Positions 1 to 9,805 of a stretch of 64,000 bases of DNA are shown here, in pieces (within the stretch, counting starts at the first letter, position 1; every line of letters starts with the position of its first letter). Under the pieces are notes generated by a model. It worked only from the letters and a program-made list of their open reading frames with translations, was not told the origin of the DNA and ran no database searches. A program made the translations under genes and the position numbers. This stretch comes from Candidatus Tepidiaquacella proteinivora. GTDB lineage: Bacteria > Bacteroidota > Ignavibacteria > Tepidaquicellales > Tepidaquicellaceae. Location of the stretch: positions 1,869,501-1,933,500 of the forward strand of contig CP054675.1 in the NCBI GenBank assembly GCA_013348845.1, read 5' to 3'.

Positions 1-1
1 A

Positions 2-1756
2 ACTGCAATTTTAGCAGGCCAGACAACAGTTAGCGTAACCGCAACTGCCGGAGCTTTTGTTGCATTGACCTTGAATAATGAAATACTTGGAACTGCAACC
101 GCAACCGGTTCACCACAAAATATTACGATTCCGGGTACTCAAGTTCCGGGACAGGTTATCAAAGTTGTTGCTACGAAACAGAATTACTTTAGATGGGAAG
201 GAAGCATTAATGTTATTCCGGCAACCGGACCCTATGTTACATATCATAGTCATACAATTAATGATGCCGCACCTCTTGGGAACGGTAATGGATTAATGGA
301 TTATGGAGAAACTAATAAACTTAACCTTAGAGTAAAGAATGTTGGGTCTGCTGCTGCTACAAATACTGTTGTAAAATTAACTACAACTGATCCATATATT
401 ACAGTTACTGACTCTACAGAAAATTATGGAACAATTAATGCCGGTGACTCAGTACTTGTCAATAATGCATTTACTTATAATGTAGCAAACAATATTCCGG
501 ATAACAGAAATGTTTCATTTACATTAACGGTTACAAGTGGTACAAATACCTGGACAAGTAATTTCAATATTGTTTCTCATGCACCTGTTCTAAAATATGG
601 AGGATTTGCTATTATTGATTCAATTGGTAATAATAATGGCAGATGGGATCCGGGCGAAACAGTAAAAGTTAGAGTGACTGCTAAAAATAATGGTTCATCT
701 CAGGTTAATAATGTCGTAGGTACATTAACCGAGAATGATCCTTACATTACTATTGTTTCAGGAACAGCAACTTATGGAAATATTGCCGGAGGTGATTCTG
801 TAAAGAAAGATTTCACTGTAAGTTCGGCTGCTAATACTCCATCCGGATACGCTGGTAAATTATATATTAATTTAGCTGGTAATCTTGGAATCTCAACGAA
901 TGATACAATTAATGTTATCATTGGACAGAATGTATTCTATATTGGTAATGGTACTCAATCCTGTGGATATCCATTCTATACTTTCTATATGGATTCACGA
1001 ACGACGATGTTATATACAGCAGCAGAAATTAATGCAGGAAATAATCCTCCTCCGACTGGCTATGTTACCCATATTGGTTTTAATGTAACAAGCGCTGCAT
1101 CACAGGCTATGCAAGGATTTAAGATATTTATGCAAAATACAACTGCAACTTCTTTAACTGGATTTATGACAGGTGGAACTCTTGTATATTCAGGCACATA
1201 TACTGTCCCAGGTACAGGATGGCGGGATATTCAATTACAAACACCATTCTTATGGACTGGTAATAATCTTGCAATCGAAATTTGCTTTAACAATAGTAGC
1301 TATACATCAAACTCAACTGTATATGGTTCAGTGAATTCATTAAATCAATTAAAACATAATCATTCTGATTTAAGCAGTGGTGATGGATGTACTCAAATAA
1401 CATCTCCATCATCATCTTATACAGATAGACCGAATATCAGAATTACCTTTAACTTTACATCAGGATTAGAACAGAAAAACAATAATATACCGACCAAGTA
1501 TGAACTTTCTCAAAACTATCCAAACCCATTTAATCCGGTTACAAAGATAAACTATGCGATACCAAAACAGGGATTTGTAACGTTAAAGATTTATGATATA
1601 TTGGGTAGAGAAGTATTAACACTTGTCAATGAAACTCAGGAAGCTGGTTATTATTCATTTGACTTTGATGCTTCTTCACTTTCAAGTGGAGTCTACTTCT
1701 ATAAGTTGACTTCAGGTACATTCACTGATGTAAGGAGAATGGTCTTGATTAAGTAA
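2..1756 (+). CDS. C25 (gingipain-like) secreted protein, C-terminal part, T9SS sorting domain
   Basis: The frame is open from base 2, so the gene starts before the window and only its C-terminal ~585 residues are visible. A first Ig-like segment ends near base 225 and resembles the Ig-like domain that follows the catalytic domain of C25 (gingipain-type) peptidases. Two repeats follow, each with an NGxxDxGE-type turn (about bases 270-560 and 620-890). A ~170-residue beta module (941-1462) recurs in the protein at 40988-43864. The last ~80 residues are a T9SS sorting domain with NYPNPFNPVTKI, IYDILGREV and a terminal Lys. Surface or extracellular location is expected. The peptidase assignment is inference, because the catalytic domain is outside the window. 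A strong terminator follows the stop codon. Confidence 0.8.
   Translation, partial: TAILAGQTTVSVTATAGAFVALTLNNEILGTATATGSPQNITIPGTQVPGQVIKVVATKQNYFRWEGSINVIPATGPYVTYHSHTINDAAPLGNGNGLMDYGETNKLNLRVKNVGSAAATNTVVKLTTTDPYITVTDSTENYGTINAGDSVLVNNAFTYNVANNIPDNRNVSFTLTVTSGTNTWTSNFNIVSHAPVLKYGGFAIIDSIGNNNGRWDPGETVKVRVTAKNNGSSQVNNVVGTLTENDPYITIVSGTATYGNIAGGDSVKKDFTVSSAANTPSGYAGKLYINLAGNLGISTNDTINVIIGQNVFYIGNGTQSCGYPFYTFYMDSRTTMLYTAAEINAGNNPPPTGYVTHIGFNVTSAASQAMQGFKIFMQNTTATSLTGFMTGGTLVYSGTYTVPGTGWRDIQLQTPFLWTGNNLAIEICFNNSSYTSNSTVYGSVNSLNQLKHNHSDLSSGDGCTQITSPSSSYTDRPNIRITFNFTSGLEQKNNNIPTKYELSQNYPNPFNPVTKINYAIPKQGFVTLKIYDILGREVLTLVNETQEAGYYSFDFDASSLSSGVYFYKLTSGTFTDVRRMVLIK
941..1462 (+). repeat. Shared ~170-residue beta module (first copy)
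   Basis: Homologous at the protein level to 41318-41827 (minus strand). It begins IGNGTQ and ends RPNIRITF. It lies directly before the T9SS sorting domain. Confidence 0.85.
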
Positions 1757-1780
1757 TTAGTGATTCTAATTTGCGAAATA

Positions 1781-1812
1781 AAAAAGGGCTGATTGTTAAA
1801 TCAGCCCTTTTT
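1781..1812. terminator. Bidirectional Rho-independent terminator
   Basis: A perfect 14-bp inverted repeat (1781-1794 with 1799-1812) encloses a GTTA loop. The stem has a GGGCTGA core flanked by A5 and T5, so it ends in a U-tract on either strand. It lies between two converging genes that stop at 1756 (plus) and 1835 (minus) and can serve both. Confidence 0.92.
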
Positions 1813-1834
1813 ATTTATTTATATTATGATAAAA

Positions 1835-2260
1835 TTATAAGAAAGTAGCTTCAAATTTAGCAATAATTTTATCCCCTTTATACAGATATAAATTCTTTTG
1901 GATTATTTTATGCTTATCAAAAGATTTTAATACATTCATAAAACTATCTTCGTATTTATCTTCCCCATCTGTGCAATTAATTTTTGTCTTACCAATAGAG
2001 CTTAGCTTTAATAACTTTCCATCATATTCATAATATCCGAAAATTTCATTACACCCTCCAAAGCCTTTGAATTCATTGTTATTTATATTGAAGACAATGT
2101 AAATATCATTCTTTAAGCCTGTTATTTGTTGTGAATTTAATTCCATTAATTTCCATCTTGTATTTTTCAAATCCTCTGTTGCAATTTCAGTGTCTTTCTT
2201 AGAACTGCAACCAAAAATAAAAGAAAATACAACTAAATAGATAAACAATAACTTTTTCAT
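1835..2260 (-). CDS. META/HslJ-like lipoprotein
   Basis: This 141-residue protein has a signal peptide with a lipobox ending at Cys18 (FIFGC), so it is probably anchored in the outer membrane or periplasm. The rest matches the META domain: an NTRW motif near residue 33, a GFGGCN motif near residue 66 followed by an aromatic-rich strand, and a Cys about 30 residues later. E. coli HslJ has this fold and was linked to novobiocin resistance, but the general function of META proteins is unclear. The gene stands alone and converges on the C25-like gene. No Shine-Dalgarno sequence is visible. Confidence 0.85.
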   Translation of the reverse strand: MKKLLFIYLVVFSFIFGCSSKKDTEIATEDLKNTRWKLMELNSQQITGLKNDIYIVFNINNNEFKGFGGCNEIFGYYEYDGKLLKLSSIGKTKINCTDGEDKYEDSFMNVLKSFDKHKIIQKNLYLYKGDKIIAKFEATFL

Positions 2261-2565
2261 TTTTGTTAATTTAAGTTAAAATATAATATATATTAATCAT
2301 AGTTCATTTTCTACTTAATAATTAACTTCATTATATTTGCTTAATTATGATAGATTTAGAAAACAATATAATAAAGTATGTTTAAAATATGCTTTTGCAT
2401 TTTTCAATTCTATAACTCACTTTAAAAAATCTATTAAAATAATATTAAAAGAAGGATTATCTTTTTTTGAAATTTATTTTAGAAATGAAATCATTTTGCT
2501 ATTTCATATTATCTTGAGATATAGATAACATAAGGAGAAATAATAAATATGAAATTTTTTTTAAA
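2261..2565. other. AT-rich intergenic region, no convincing gene
   Basis: Very AT-rich. On the plus strand there is a TAnnTTTG box at 2332-2339, and an AAGGAG motif near 2532 is followed by an ATG at 2549, but that frame closes after 13 codons inside the 3' end of the glycosyltransferase gene. A 63-codon TTG-start frame at 2337-2528 has low-complexity composition and no recognisable domain. These may be decayed remnants or chance. Confidence 0.5.
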
Positions 2566-3744
2566 TTATATTATTCCTTTTTCTTTGTAAATGTTTATAA
2601 TATTCTCTTCGATTTTATCAAAGACTTTATCCCATGAATTTTCTTCTATGATTTTTTTATACTCTTTGATAAAAGGATTGAAATTTCCCTGTATGGCTTT
2701 TATGCAATTTTCAAGAAATTCTTCTTTTGATGTGGAATAGCCTATTATATTACTATAGTTTTTTAGTTCTGGTAATGGTGAAGATACAATCGGTATATCC
2801 ATCGCCATATATTCAAAGAATTTTAACGGATAAACACTTTTAGTAAAATTGTTATCTTTATAGGGAAGAATTCCAACATTGAATTTTTTTACATAGTATG
2901 GAATTTCTGTGATTGGTTTATAATCAATATGAATGAAGTTTTTATATTGCTTCAATATTTGATATTCTTTTTTAAAAGTTCTGTCAATATATCCTATGCA
3001 TACCAGATAGTAATCTGAATTTTCTAAAATATATTTAAGTATCTCAAAGTCTATATAAACTCGCAGCACTCCTGAATACCCGATTATTGGCTTATCTAAA
3101 TGGTCAATATCAGTTTTTTTTGAGTTTATTTTTTTAGAAAAAATTGTTGCATCATATCCACTAACGGTAATAATAGAATTTTTGTTCTGTTTTAGCATTT
3201 TATTACAAGTATATTCAGAAATACAAATAACCAAATCGCATTTAGGAACCAGCTTTTTATTCAATTCTATATTTGAAATTACTTCACCCCCTGAATAATC
3301 AAGTTCTAAATCATCATAATAGTCATATATAAGATTATCATATTTAATAAAATTAGTTAAATAATGATTTAGTGGTGAGTATATCCAGAAATTTATTTTA
3401 TAATCCGAATATTTTCTTTTTACAAGCTTATTAATCTGATATGATAATAATTTTGAATCAAGAAGAAAAAGCAATTTAAACTTCTTCCAAATTTCCCGAT
3501 GGAAAATTACCAGTGGAGTATATAACAAAATATTATCTTCAATGTAAGTTGGTTTTAATTTACCTGTGATGTAATTCCATAATCTTTCTTTGAATTTGTG
3601 GAATAAATTTACTGTAAAAGATACAGGGTCCTGAACCACTAATGTTTCCCCAAACCTTTTAGATATATTCTTTACGAATATTTTTCTATGGGAATGAGTC
3701 CAGTGACTTGATAATAAATAAATATTAAGAATTTTGTCCATCAA
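2566..3744 (-). CDS. Glycosyltransferase, family 4-like
   Basis: This 392-residue predicted cytoplasmic protein is the last gene of the surface polysaccharide operon. Its C-terminal half has the GT-B layout: a substrate loop near KPIIGYSGVL (~219-228), then KSVYPLKFFEYMAMDIPIVSS (~305-325), which carries the conserved Glu region that contacts the nucleotide sugar. The N-terminal half is divergent, as is usual for the acceptor domain. Its start overlaps the preceding GT2 gene by 20 bases, suggesting translational coupling. The sugar and the linkage cannot be read from sequence. Confidence 0.82.
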   Translation of the reverse strand: MMDKILNIYLLSSHWTHSHRKIFVKNISKRFGETLVVQDPVSFTVNLFHKFKERLWNYITGKLKPTYIEDNILLYTPLVIFHREIWKKFKLLFLLDSKLLSYQINKLVKRKYSDYKINFWIYSPLNHYLTNFIKYDNLIYDYYDDLELDYSGGEVISNIELNKKLVPKCDLVICISEYTCNKMLKQNKNSIITVSGYDATIFSKKINSKKTDIDHLDKPIIGYSGVLRVYIDFEILKYILENSDYYLVCIGYIDRTFKKEYQILKQYKNFIHIDYKPITEIPYYVKKFNVGILPYKDNNFTKSVYPLKFFEYMAMDIPIVSSPLPELKNYSNIIGYSTSKEEFLENCIKAIQGNFNPFIKEYKKIIEENSWDKVFDKIEENIINIYKEKGII

Positions 3745-4666
3745 TTCTAATCTTGCGATTTAAATAAATACTGATAATTATTTTATACTGTTGAAGTCTT
3801 TTTGAAAATACTTTCCATAAATTGGGACGAAATATTAACGAGAAGATTTTTATGATAGAACCCAATATATACATAAAGCGAATAATGATTATTTTAAAAT
3901 TCATACCATATTTCTTATAATAATATAATTTATTAATATGCATATAATAATAATATAACTTATATGCTTCACCTTCTCTGACACTTCCTCTTTCCAGATG
4001 AAAAAAACTTGCTGAAGGAATGCATATTATTTTATATCCGAGACTTTTTATTTTCTTTTGTAAGTCAACATCTTCATAATAAAGAAAAATATTTTCATCA
4101 AATCCTCCGACTTTTAAAAAGATAACTTTTTTAACTAATATACAGGCTCCATGAAACCAATCAACTTCAAAAGGTATTTTTTCTTTTATTTCTTTTCTGG
4201 AAGTTAATTTTTTAATTTTTGACTTTAAGAATATACCAAAAGCTTCACGAAATTCCCATAATAATCCCGGGAAATTGTTGTAAGAGTATAAAACATTATT
4301 ATTTTCATCTACTAAAATCCCTGAACAAACCGCTACATTATTCTGAATCTTAATATAATCGAGAAGTATTTTAATAGAGTAATCTTTAACTTCAATATCC
4401 GGATTTAAAAATAATACATATTCCGCTTCTGAATGTTGAACGCCGATGTTACATCCCTTTCCGAAACCATAATTTTTATCAAGAAAAATAAATCGGACAT
4501 CCTGATACTCTTTGGCAACTGTTTCAATTCTTCTGTCTTCTGAATTATTATCAACAACTATTATTTCAAAGTTTTTAAGTTCAGTATTTAATTTAATGGA
4601 TTTTATACAACTGCTAATCAAATCAGTAGTATTATAATTTACTATTACTATTGAAAGTTCCTTCAT
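3725..4666 (-). CDS. Glycosyltransferase family 2 (rhamnosyltransferase-like)
   Basis: 313 residues. GT-A signatures are clear: SIVIVNYNT at residues 5-13, VDNNS at 38-42, the metal-binding region NPD at 88-90, and GGFDENIFLYYEDVDL at 187-202, the pattern typical of WbbL/RfbF-like rhamnosyltransferases. A hydrophobic segment near 250-268 may associate with the membrane. The start codon overlaps the stop of the upstream GT4 gene by one base (TAATG), so the two are probably coupled. A role in adding a sugar to the lipid-linked repeat unit is inferred from context. Confidence 0.87.
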   Translation of the reverse strand: MKELSIVIVNYNTTDLISSCIKSIKLNTELKNFEIIVVDNNSEDRRIETVAKEYQDVRFIFLDKNYGFGKGCNIGVQHSEAEYVLFLNPDIEVKDYSIKILLDYIKIQNNVAVCSGILVDENNNVLYSYNNFPGLLWEFREAFGIFLKSKIKKLTSRKEIKEKIPFEVDWFHGACILVKKVIFLKVGGFDENIFLYYEDVDLQKKIKSLGYKIICIPSASFFHLERGSVREGEAYKLYYYYMHINKLYYYKKYGMNFKIIIIRFMYILGSIIKIFSLIFRPNLWKVFSKRLQQYKIIISIYLNRKIRIDGQNS

Positions 4667-5736
4667 TAACTCAACCTTTTTAAATAATCTTCAAATTTTT
4701 CAACAGATTTTTCCCAATTTAATTTTTCCCTGACTGTTTTGTATGCATTTTCAGAAATTTTTCTTCTAAGATTATTATCTTTTATTAGTAATTCTATAGC
4801 ATTAACATATTCATCAGGGTTAAAATTATTTATGATTATTGCTGATTTCATATTTTCTGCAAAATCCGGCACTGCTCCAACATTTGATGTAACAACTGCA
4901 GTTTTACATGCCATTGCTTCAGCAGGGGGTAATCCAAAACCCTCGAATTTACTTGTATATAAAAATATATCTGCATCATTATATAATTTAACAATTGTAT
5001 TATCATCCGGGTCTAAATTAAAATTTATGTAGTTTGGTATATTTTCATCTTTATGAAAACCAAAAGAGTTAATTTCCAGCTCAGGATATTTATTATTAAT
5101 TTTTTTTACAACTTCTAAAGCAAGTTCCATATTTTTTACTTTTATGGGATAATATATAAAAAGTAATTTTAATTTATCATTGTTTGACTTATTATATTTT
5201 TGGTCAAATATTTCAAAATTTATCCCATTTAATATGACTTCAGATTGAGCAGAAAAATTTTTATATAAGAAATCCCTTAAAATAGTACATATCGTAATTT
5301 TGTGCAAAGGGAGTTTATAAGATAAATCAACTAACTTTTTATTTGAATTTAAATAAGCTTCATAATTTTGTATGAAATAGATTTTTTTACCTTTCTTTTT
5401 ATTCAGCTTTAAAACATCAAAAGCCGTTGGCCAGGCAGTTGCTATTGTAAAATCGGCATCTCTGATATTTTTGTCATTAATTTTTTTAACCTCAATCACC
5501 TCAACTTTATTGTTATACATATCATAACCGTATTTTCTTTCTCTTCCAAGAATTAAACTAATTTTTCTTTTTAATTTATATATCGGTTTAAATTGGCCTT
5601 TGTAAAAATCATAACCTCTTTGCGGATAATATAATTTCACATCATAACCTTTATCTTGTAATCTGTTTGCATATTCAATTACTACTCTGAAACCACCTGC
5701 CTTAATCCACGAAGGTAATATGTAATTTAATCTCAT
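4666..5736 (-). CDS. Glycosyltransferase family 4
   Basis: 356 residues with the GT-B fold. The N-terminal glycine-rich loop (KAGGFRVV, ~12-19) is the acceptor-side motif. The C-terminal donor site is EGFGLPPAEAMAC (~265-277) with the conserved E-x7-E spacing, followed by a GAVPDF segment. It lies four bases after the upstream GT2 gene in the polysaccharide operon. It likely acts at the cytoplasmic face on the lipid-linked oligosaccharide. The sugar is unknown. Confidence 0.88.
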   Translation of the reverse strand: MRLNYILPSWIKAGGFRVVIEYANRLQDKGYDVKLYYPQRGYDFYKGQFKPIYKLKRKISLILGRERKYGYDMYNNKVEVIEVKKINDKNIRDADFTIATAWPTAFDVLKLNKKKGKKIYFIQNYEAYLNSNKKLVDLSYKLPLHKITICTILRDFLYKNFSAQSEVILNGINFEIFDQKYNKSNNDKLKLLFIYYPIKVKNMELALEVVKKINNKYPELEINSFGFHKDENIPNYINFNLDPDDNTIVKLYNDADIFLYTSKFEGFGLPPAEAMACKTAVVTSNVGAVPDFAENMKSAIIINNFNPDEYVNAIELLIKDNNLRRKISENAYKTVREKLNWEKSVEKFEDYLKRLS

Positions 5737-5740
5737 AATT

Positions 5741-6475
5741 TTATCTAATTCCTAATACTTTTCTAAAAAAATTGTGTAAAATTATTCTATCGTATATTTT
5801 ACCACCATTTTTTAAAGCAACTTTGATTATTTCCCATCCCTGCTTACCGACAAATTTTCTGGATATCGTTGTTGAGTAATCTCTTGTATATGCAATTAAT
5901 TTATCTAAAAATAGTGGTTCAGATTCTTTAAATAACCTTATAAAAAGGTCATAATCAAAAGCACATTTATAATTTTCATTTATTCCTCCTACCTTCCAGA
6001 ATAGGTCTTTATCAAAAAATGTAGATGGTTGTCTGATTATATCTGCACTTTTATGAATCAAATTTTCGAGTATCATCTCATTAGACTTTGTTTCTACAAT
6101 TAAATTTTTATTCTCATCTACAAAATTTATGTTTCCTGAAATTATCTTAACCTCTGGTCTGGAATTAAAAATATTCATTATATCGCCAATAACATTTTCT
6201 TCAAAATAATCATCTGAGTTTAACCAATTTAAAACCTCACCGGTTGCTAATTTGAAACCTTTATTTATTGCATTTGCTGGTCCTTTGTCAGGTTCCGAAA
6301 TCCATCTTATACCATCTGTTTTATTTAGTATCTCTAAGGTAGAATCAGTAGAACCCCCATCAACGATAATGTGTTCGATATTATCGTAATTTTGATTTTT
6401 AACGGAGTTTATACAATCTAAAATAAATTTCCCTTGATTATATGATGGTGTTACTATTGAGATTTTTTTCTTCAC
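5741..6475 (-). CDS. Glycosyltransferase family 2 (WcaA-like)
   Basis: 244 residues, a compact GT-A enzyme. The N-terminal SIVTPSYNQGKF (5-16), the VDGGSTDST loop (~38-46) and the NSDD metal-binding motif (86-89) match GT2 enzymes of exopolysaccharide clusters. There is no membrane segment. The gene begins two bases after the flippase gene ends and ends just before the GT4 gene, so all are probably on one transcript. The donor sugar cannot be predicted. Confidence 0.88.
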   Translation of the reverse strand: MKKKISIVTPSYNQGKFILDCINSVKNQNYDNIEHIIVDGGSTDSTLEILNKTDGIRWISEPDKGPANAINKGFKLATGEVLNWLNSDDYFEENVIGDIMNIFNSRPEVKIISGNINFVDENKNLIVETKSNEMILENLIHKSADIIRQPSTFFDKDLFWKVGGINENYKCAFDYDLFIRLFKESEPLFLDKLIAYTRDYSTTISRKFVGKQGWEIIKVALKNGGKIYDRIILHNFFRKVLGIR

Positions 6476-6477
6476 AA

Positions 6478-7995
6478 TTAACTTAGTAAAATTTTTTTCA
6501 GGATTAATTTAATTCTTTCATTTTTTTCAAAATATCTTTCTATATCCTCATAAGTAAATATTTTGAAAATTCTGTAAAATAAAATTGTTGAGAGAATAAT
6601 AATTGCTGGTGCAATTATAATTTTGAGTATGTCATTGTCAGAAATCAAATTTGGAATATAACCTATACCTGTTACTAAAATTAAAATGAATATATATTTA
6701 AATAATTGTTTAAAATTTTTAAAAATAAATCCTTTTAAAAACTTATTTTGATAATATAATGATAATATGAATGATGTAAAAATAGCAGATGAAAAACCTA
6801 TAAGTATTGAATAATATCCTATGTAACTATATAACCCAAAAATAAAAATTATATTTACAACGGCATTTGAAAATTGAAGTATAATTGTTTTATTTACCTG
6901 TCTTGTCATTAAATAATAATAATTAGGTATTACAGTGCTGCTTCCTATAATATAAGAACAGACAACAATAATTATACTAATTGTTATTATAAACACCTCA
7001 CTTCCCAACCAGATATTAACAAAACTATATGTACATATTAACATTATTGAAATTATCGGCAATACTACATAGAAAAGTTTTTGTTCTATATCGTTTACTA
7101 TAAATCCTATTTGTTTTTCATCTTTTAGACTCGCTATTAACGGCAGTAAAGGATATAATGCTTTCCCAATTAAACTCCAGAGCTGAGTTCTTATTTTTAA
7201 TGCAATATCGAAATACCCTACTTCTTTAACTCCGAAAAGTTTTGATATTATTATTTTAGTTAATGGTTCATAGAAAAAATTAATTACACTTGAAATATAA
7301 ATTTTAATACTATAAGATAATTGTTTTTTTAATATTCTGAAAAAGTTGTTTATTAATCCACTATAAACTATTTTTCCCCAAAGTTTTTTGAAAGTTAACA
7401 CCGAAATAATAAACCAAAGTAAAGAAGCAATTGTAATCGAGAATCCTATTGATGGGAGAGAAAATCCCAATAAAATTGTTAGAAAAATTCCTCCCCAATA
7501 TAAAAAGTTGTATAAAATTTGCAATAAATTCGTTATGTATATTTTTTGTAAAGCATCTATAACTGAAGTGAAAAGTTGTCCAATTAATACAAGATAGTTA
7601 GCAATAAGCATAAAGTTATACAATTCAACACTTTCTGAATATAAATGAGTGGGAATATTAAAAAAATTAATAAGTATTACTGAACTTAATAGATATAATA
7701 CTATCGTAAAAGGAGTTAGAATACAAATAAGAATTGAAATTGCTACTAATATATCATACCCTGATTCTTTATTATTCCCTTGTTCTGATATAAATCTAAT
7801 AAGAGCAGTATTTAACCCTAAATTTGTAAATATATTTAGATTACCTATTATTGTTATTATTGAAAAGACTCCATACCTTTCATATCCAAGATATGAAACA
7901 AATACTCTTATTGCAAAAAGAGTTAATAAGGTTGCAATGATTAGCTGAATTATTCCCGTTAGAGAGCTTTTATATAGAACTATTTTTTGAATCAA
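6478..7995 (-). CDS. Wzx-type polysaccharide flippase (MOP superfamily)
   Basis: 505 residues, almost entirely hydrophobic helices (about 12-14), with the N-terminal pattern of the RfbX/Wzx family: a first helix with [20 protein letters not shown] and a following SIITIIGNL segment. Wzx proteins move undecaprenyl-linked repeat units across the inner membrane. Together with the polymerase and Wzz-like genes just upstream it defines this as a Wzx/Wzy pathway. Its start overlaps the upstream acetyltransferase by 26 bases. No symbol is given because Wzx proteins diverge too much to assign orthology. Confidence 0.87.
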   Translation of the reverse strand: MIQKIVLYKSSLTGIIQLIIATLLTLFAIRVFVSYLGYERYGVFSIITIIGNLNIFTNLGLNTALIRFISEQGNNKESGYDILVAISILICILTPFTIVLYLLSSVILINFFNIPTHLYSESVELYNFMLIANYLVLIGQLFTSVIDALQKIYITNLLQILYNFLYWGGIFLTILLGFSLPSIGFSITIASLLWFIISVLTFKKLWGKIVYSGLINNFFRILKKQLSYSIKIYISSVINFFYEPLTKIIISKLFGVKEVGYFDIALKIRTQLWSLIGKALYPLLPLIASLKDEKQIGFIVNDIEQKLFYVVLPIISIMLICTYSFVNIWLGSEVFIITISIIIVVCSYIIGSSTVIPNYYYLMTRQVNKTIILQFSNAVVNIIFIFGLYSYIGYYSILIGFSSAIFTSFILSLYYQNKFLKGFIFKNFKQLFKYIFILILVTGIGYIPNLISDNDILKIIIAPAIIILSTILFYRIFKIFTYEDIERYFEKNERIKLILKKILLS

Positions 7996-8341
7996 GTTCT
8001 TTGTATTTAATTATTTTTGCAGGTATGCAGGAAACTATTGCATAAGCCGGAATATCCTTAGTAAAAACTGAACCTGCACCTTTCCCGATTTTTACACCAG
8101 GCATTGTAATAACCCTTAACCCGACCCAGGTATCATTATCAATTATTACTTCTTTTGTTATAGCAGGAGCAAATCGCATATTTTCAAGATTATAATCGTG
8201 AGTTAAACTTGTAATAATAGTATGAGTTGCAATCATTACCCTATTTCCGATTTTTATTCCTTCCTGTTCCCGGATATGAATAAAAGCATTAATAGAAACA
8301 TCATCTTCAATTTCAATATTTTCTTTTCCTTCAAAACACAC
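7970..8341 (-). CDS. Left-handed beta-helix acetyltransferase, shortened
   Basis: 123 residues with hexapeptide-repeat character ([23 protein letters not shown]) and the active-site-like THDYN segment of the maltose/galactoside O-acetyltransferase group. It starts at GTG; the in-frame stop upstream is the polymerase's own stop codon, so it cannot extend further. Relatives are usually ~170-200 residues, so the N-terminal coils are missing. The usual GKGxVIGAGSV motif is reduced to GKGAGSV, a four-residue deletion in a coil. It may be a decaying gene or a minimal O-acetyltransferase for the polysaccharide. Confidence 0.7.
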   Translation of the reverse strand: MCFEGKENIEIEDDVSINAFIHIREQEGIKIGNRVMIATHTIITSLTHDYNLENMRFAPAITKEVIIDNDTWVGLRVITMPGVKIGKGAGSVFTKDIPAYAIVSCIPAKIIKYKELDSKNSSI

Positions 8342-8353
8342 CGGAAATTTTAT

Positions 8354-9805
8354 TTATAAATTTTCTCTTATTTTTTTAATATTCTCTTCAATTAAGGTTT
8401 TTGTTTTTTTTTGTTTTAATAATAAATAGTTTGCAACTACTGATGCGGATATACAATAAAAGAAGAAAGCCGATGGTACTAAGTTATAAGAACCAGAATA
8501 AATACTATTAAATAACATATGAAATATTAAAACATTTAATATGATTGATATTGTCTTATTTTCTTTGGGCGATATTTTTATTGCTTTAAAAGATATTATG
8601 TAAATAATAATAGAAAAAATCAAAAAAGCAGACAATCCTACTAAACCTGTATCAACAAGAAAATTAAAATAAGTTGTGTGTGCATCACATTTGGCAATGT
8701 ATAAATCATAAACGAAATCAGGAAAAACATTATAATTCTCAGATACTTCTAAAAACATAAAATAACCTACTCCTGTTAAAGGATGTTGAAGAAATGTATT
8801 ATATGCTGTTATCCAGATTAATATTCTTGATTCTAAAGAGTTACTAACAACTTGGTCTTCCGGTAAATCTGTTCTTTGAAAAAATTCAAAGTGAACCTCA
8901 GAAATTCTTGTGGAAATAATTTTATCTAATCCGATTGCAAAAAGAGAACCAATAGCAATAATAGCAACAATTACAAAGACAGGAAATTTTTTCTTAATAA
9001 ATATTTTTATTTCAGGAGACAATATAAAAGAAATAATTATTCCATAAGTTAAAGATAAAATTAATCCTAACCAGGCAAACCTTGATTGGTCCGCAATCAT
9101 CGTAAGAAAAAGAAATATAGAGATTAAAATTATTTTTAAATCCGGATATCCGCTCACATAATAGAGAAAAAAAATTATCAGTAAAGCAATAGGGGTAAAT
9201 TCCATATAAAAATATTCAGCACTGCCTAATGCACGCAAAAACCCAGTGTTAATTATAGCAATTATTTTTGTGATTCCGGCAAGGAAAGTTCCAATTATAA
9301 ATGCTTTAAAAATTTTGTTTATTTGATCAAAACTTTTTATAGACTTAAATATTACAAATCCGGTAAAAAGAAAGATAAGGAAAATAAAACTGAAATAAAT
9401 TGTTTGAAGTGATGAGTATGGTGTAAAAATTCCTGATATAAAAACAGCAATAATGAGAAATGCGGAAGAAATTTTAATATAAAACGGTAATTTTAGTTGG
9501 TTAAAAATTTCGTCTTTTCTGTAAGTAAGATAAAAAAATATGACAAAGGGGGCTATTATTAAAACAAAGTATAATCTTAATGGCCAATAAATAACTTTTG
9601 TGAAAAATAAGGATAATATAAATATTTCAAGAAAATATTTCTTGAATGTAAAAAATAGTATTAATGCAATCTGACTTACTATTACAAAAAATAATAAGGG
9701 TTTTGAATTTGTAACTATTGCATAATTTAAAATTACTATGCAAGAAAACACAAATGCGAAAAACACTTTTCGCCAAAAATTTTCTGTGCGGGTAATTTCT
9801 GTCAC
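8354..9805 (-). CDS. O-antigen ligase/polymerase family membrane protein (Wzy/WaaL-like)
   Basis: 483 residues with 11-13 predicted membrane helices and one large periplasmic loop. The loop contains HPLTGVGYFMF (~337-347), the H-x-x-x-G-x-G signature of the O-antigen ligase/polymerase superfamily, with an Arg-rich stretch before it (FQRTDLP...ESRI). In this context it is most likely the Wzy polymerase, but a ligase role cannot be excluded by sequence. It starts four bases inside the end of the Wzz-like gene (ATGA overlap). Confidence 0.83.
   Translation of the reverse strand: MTEITRTENFWRKVFFAFVFSCIVILNYAIVTNSKPLLFFVIVSQIALILFFTFKKYFLEIFILSLFFTKVIYWPLRLYFVLIIAPFVIFFYLTYRKDEIFNQLKLPFYIKISSAFLIIAVFISGIFTPYSSLQTIYFSFIFLIFLFTGFVIFKSIKSFDQINKIFKAFIIGTFLAGITKIIAIINTGFLRALGSAEYFYMEFTPIALLIIFFLYYVSGYPDLKIILISIFLFLTMIADQSRFAWLGLILSLTYGIIISFILSPEIKIFIKKKFPVFVIVAIIAIGSLFAIGLDKIISTRISEVHFEFFQRTDLPEDQVVSNSLESRILIWITAYNTFLQHPLTGVGYFMFLEVSENYNVFPDFVYDLYIAKCDAHTTYFNFLVDTGLVGLSAFLIFSIIIYIISFKAIKISPKENKTISIILNVLIFHMLFNSIYSGSYNLVPSAFFFYCISASVVANYLLLKQKKTKTLIEENIKKIRENL

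Noticed and set aside
2337-2528. 63-codon open frame on the plus strand
   Set aside because: TTG start, Phe/Ile/Lys-rich low-complexity composition, no domain; expected by chance in such AT-rich DNA.
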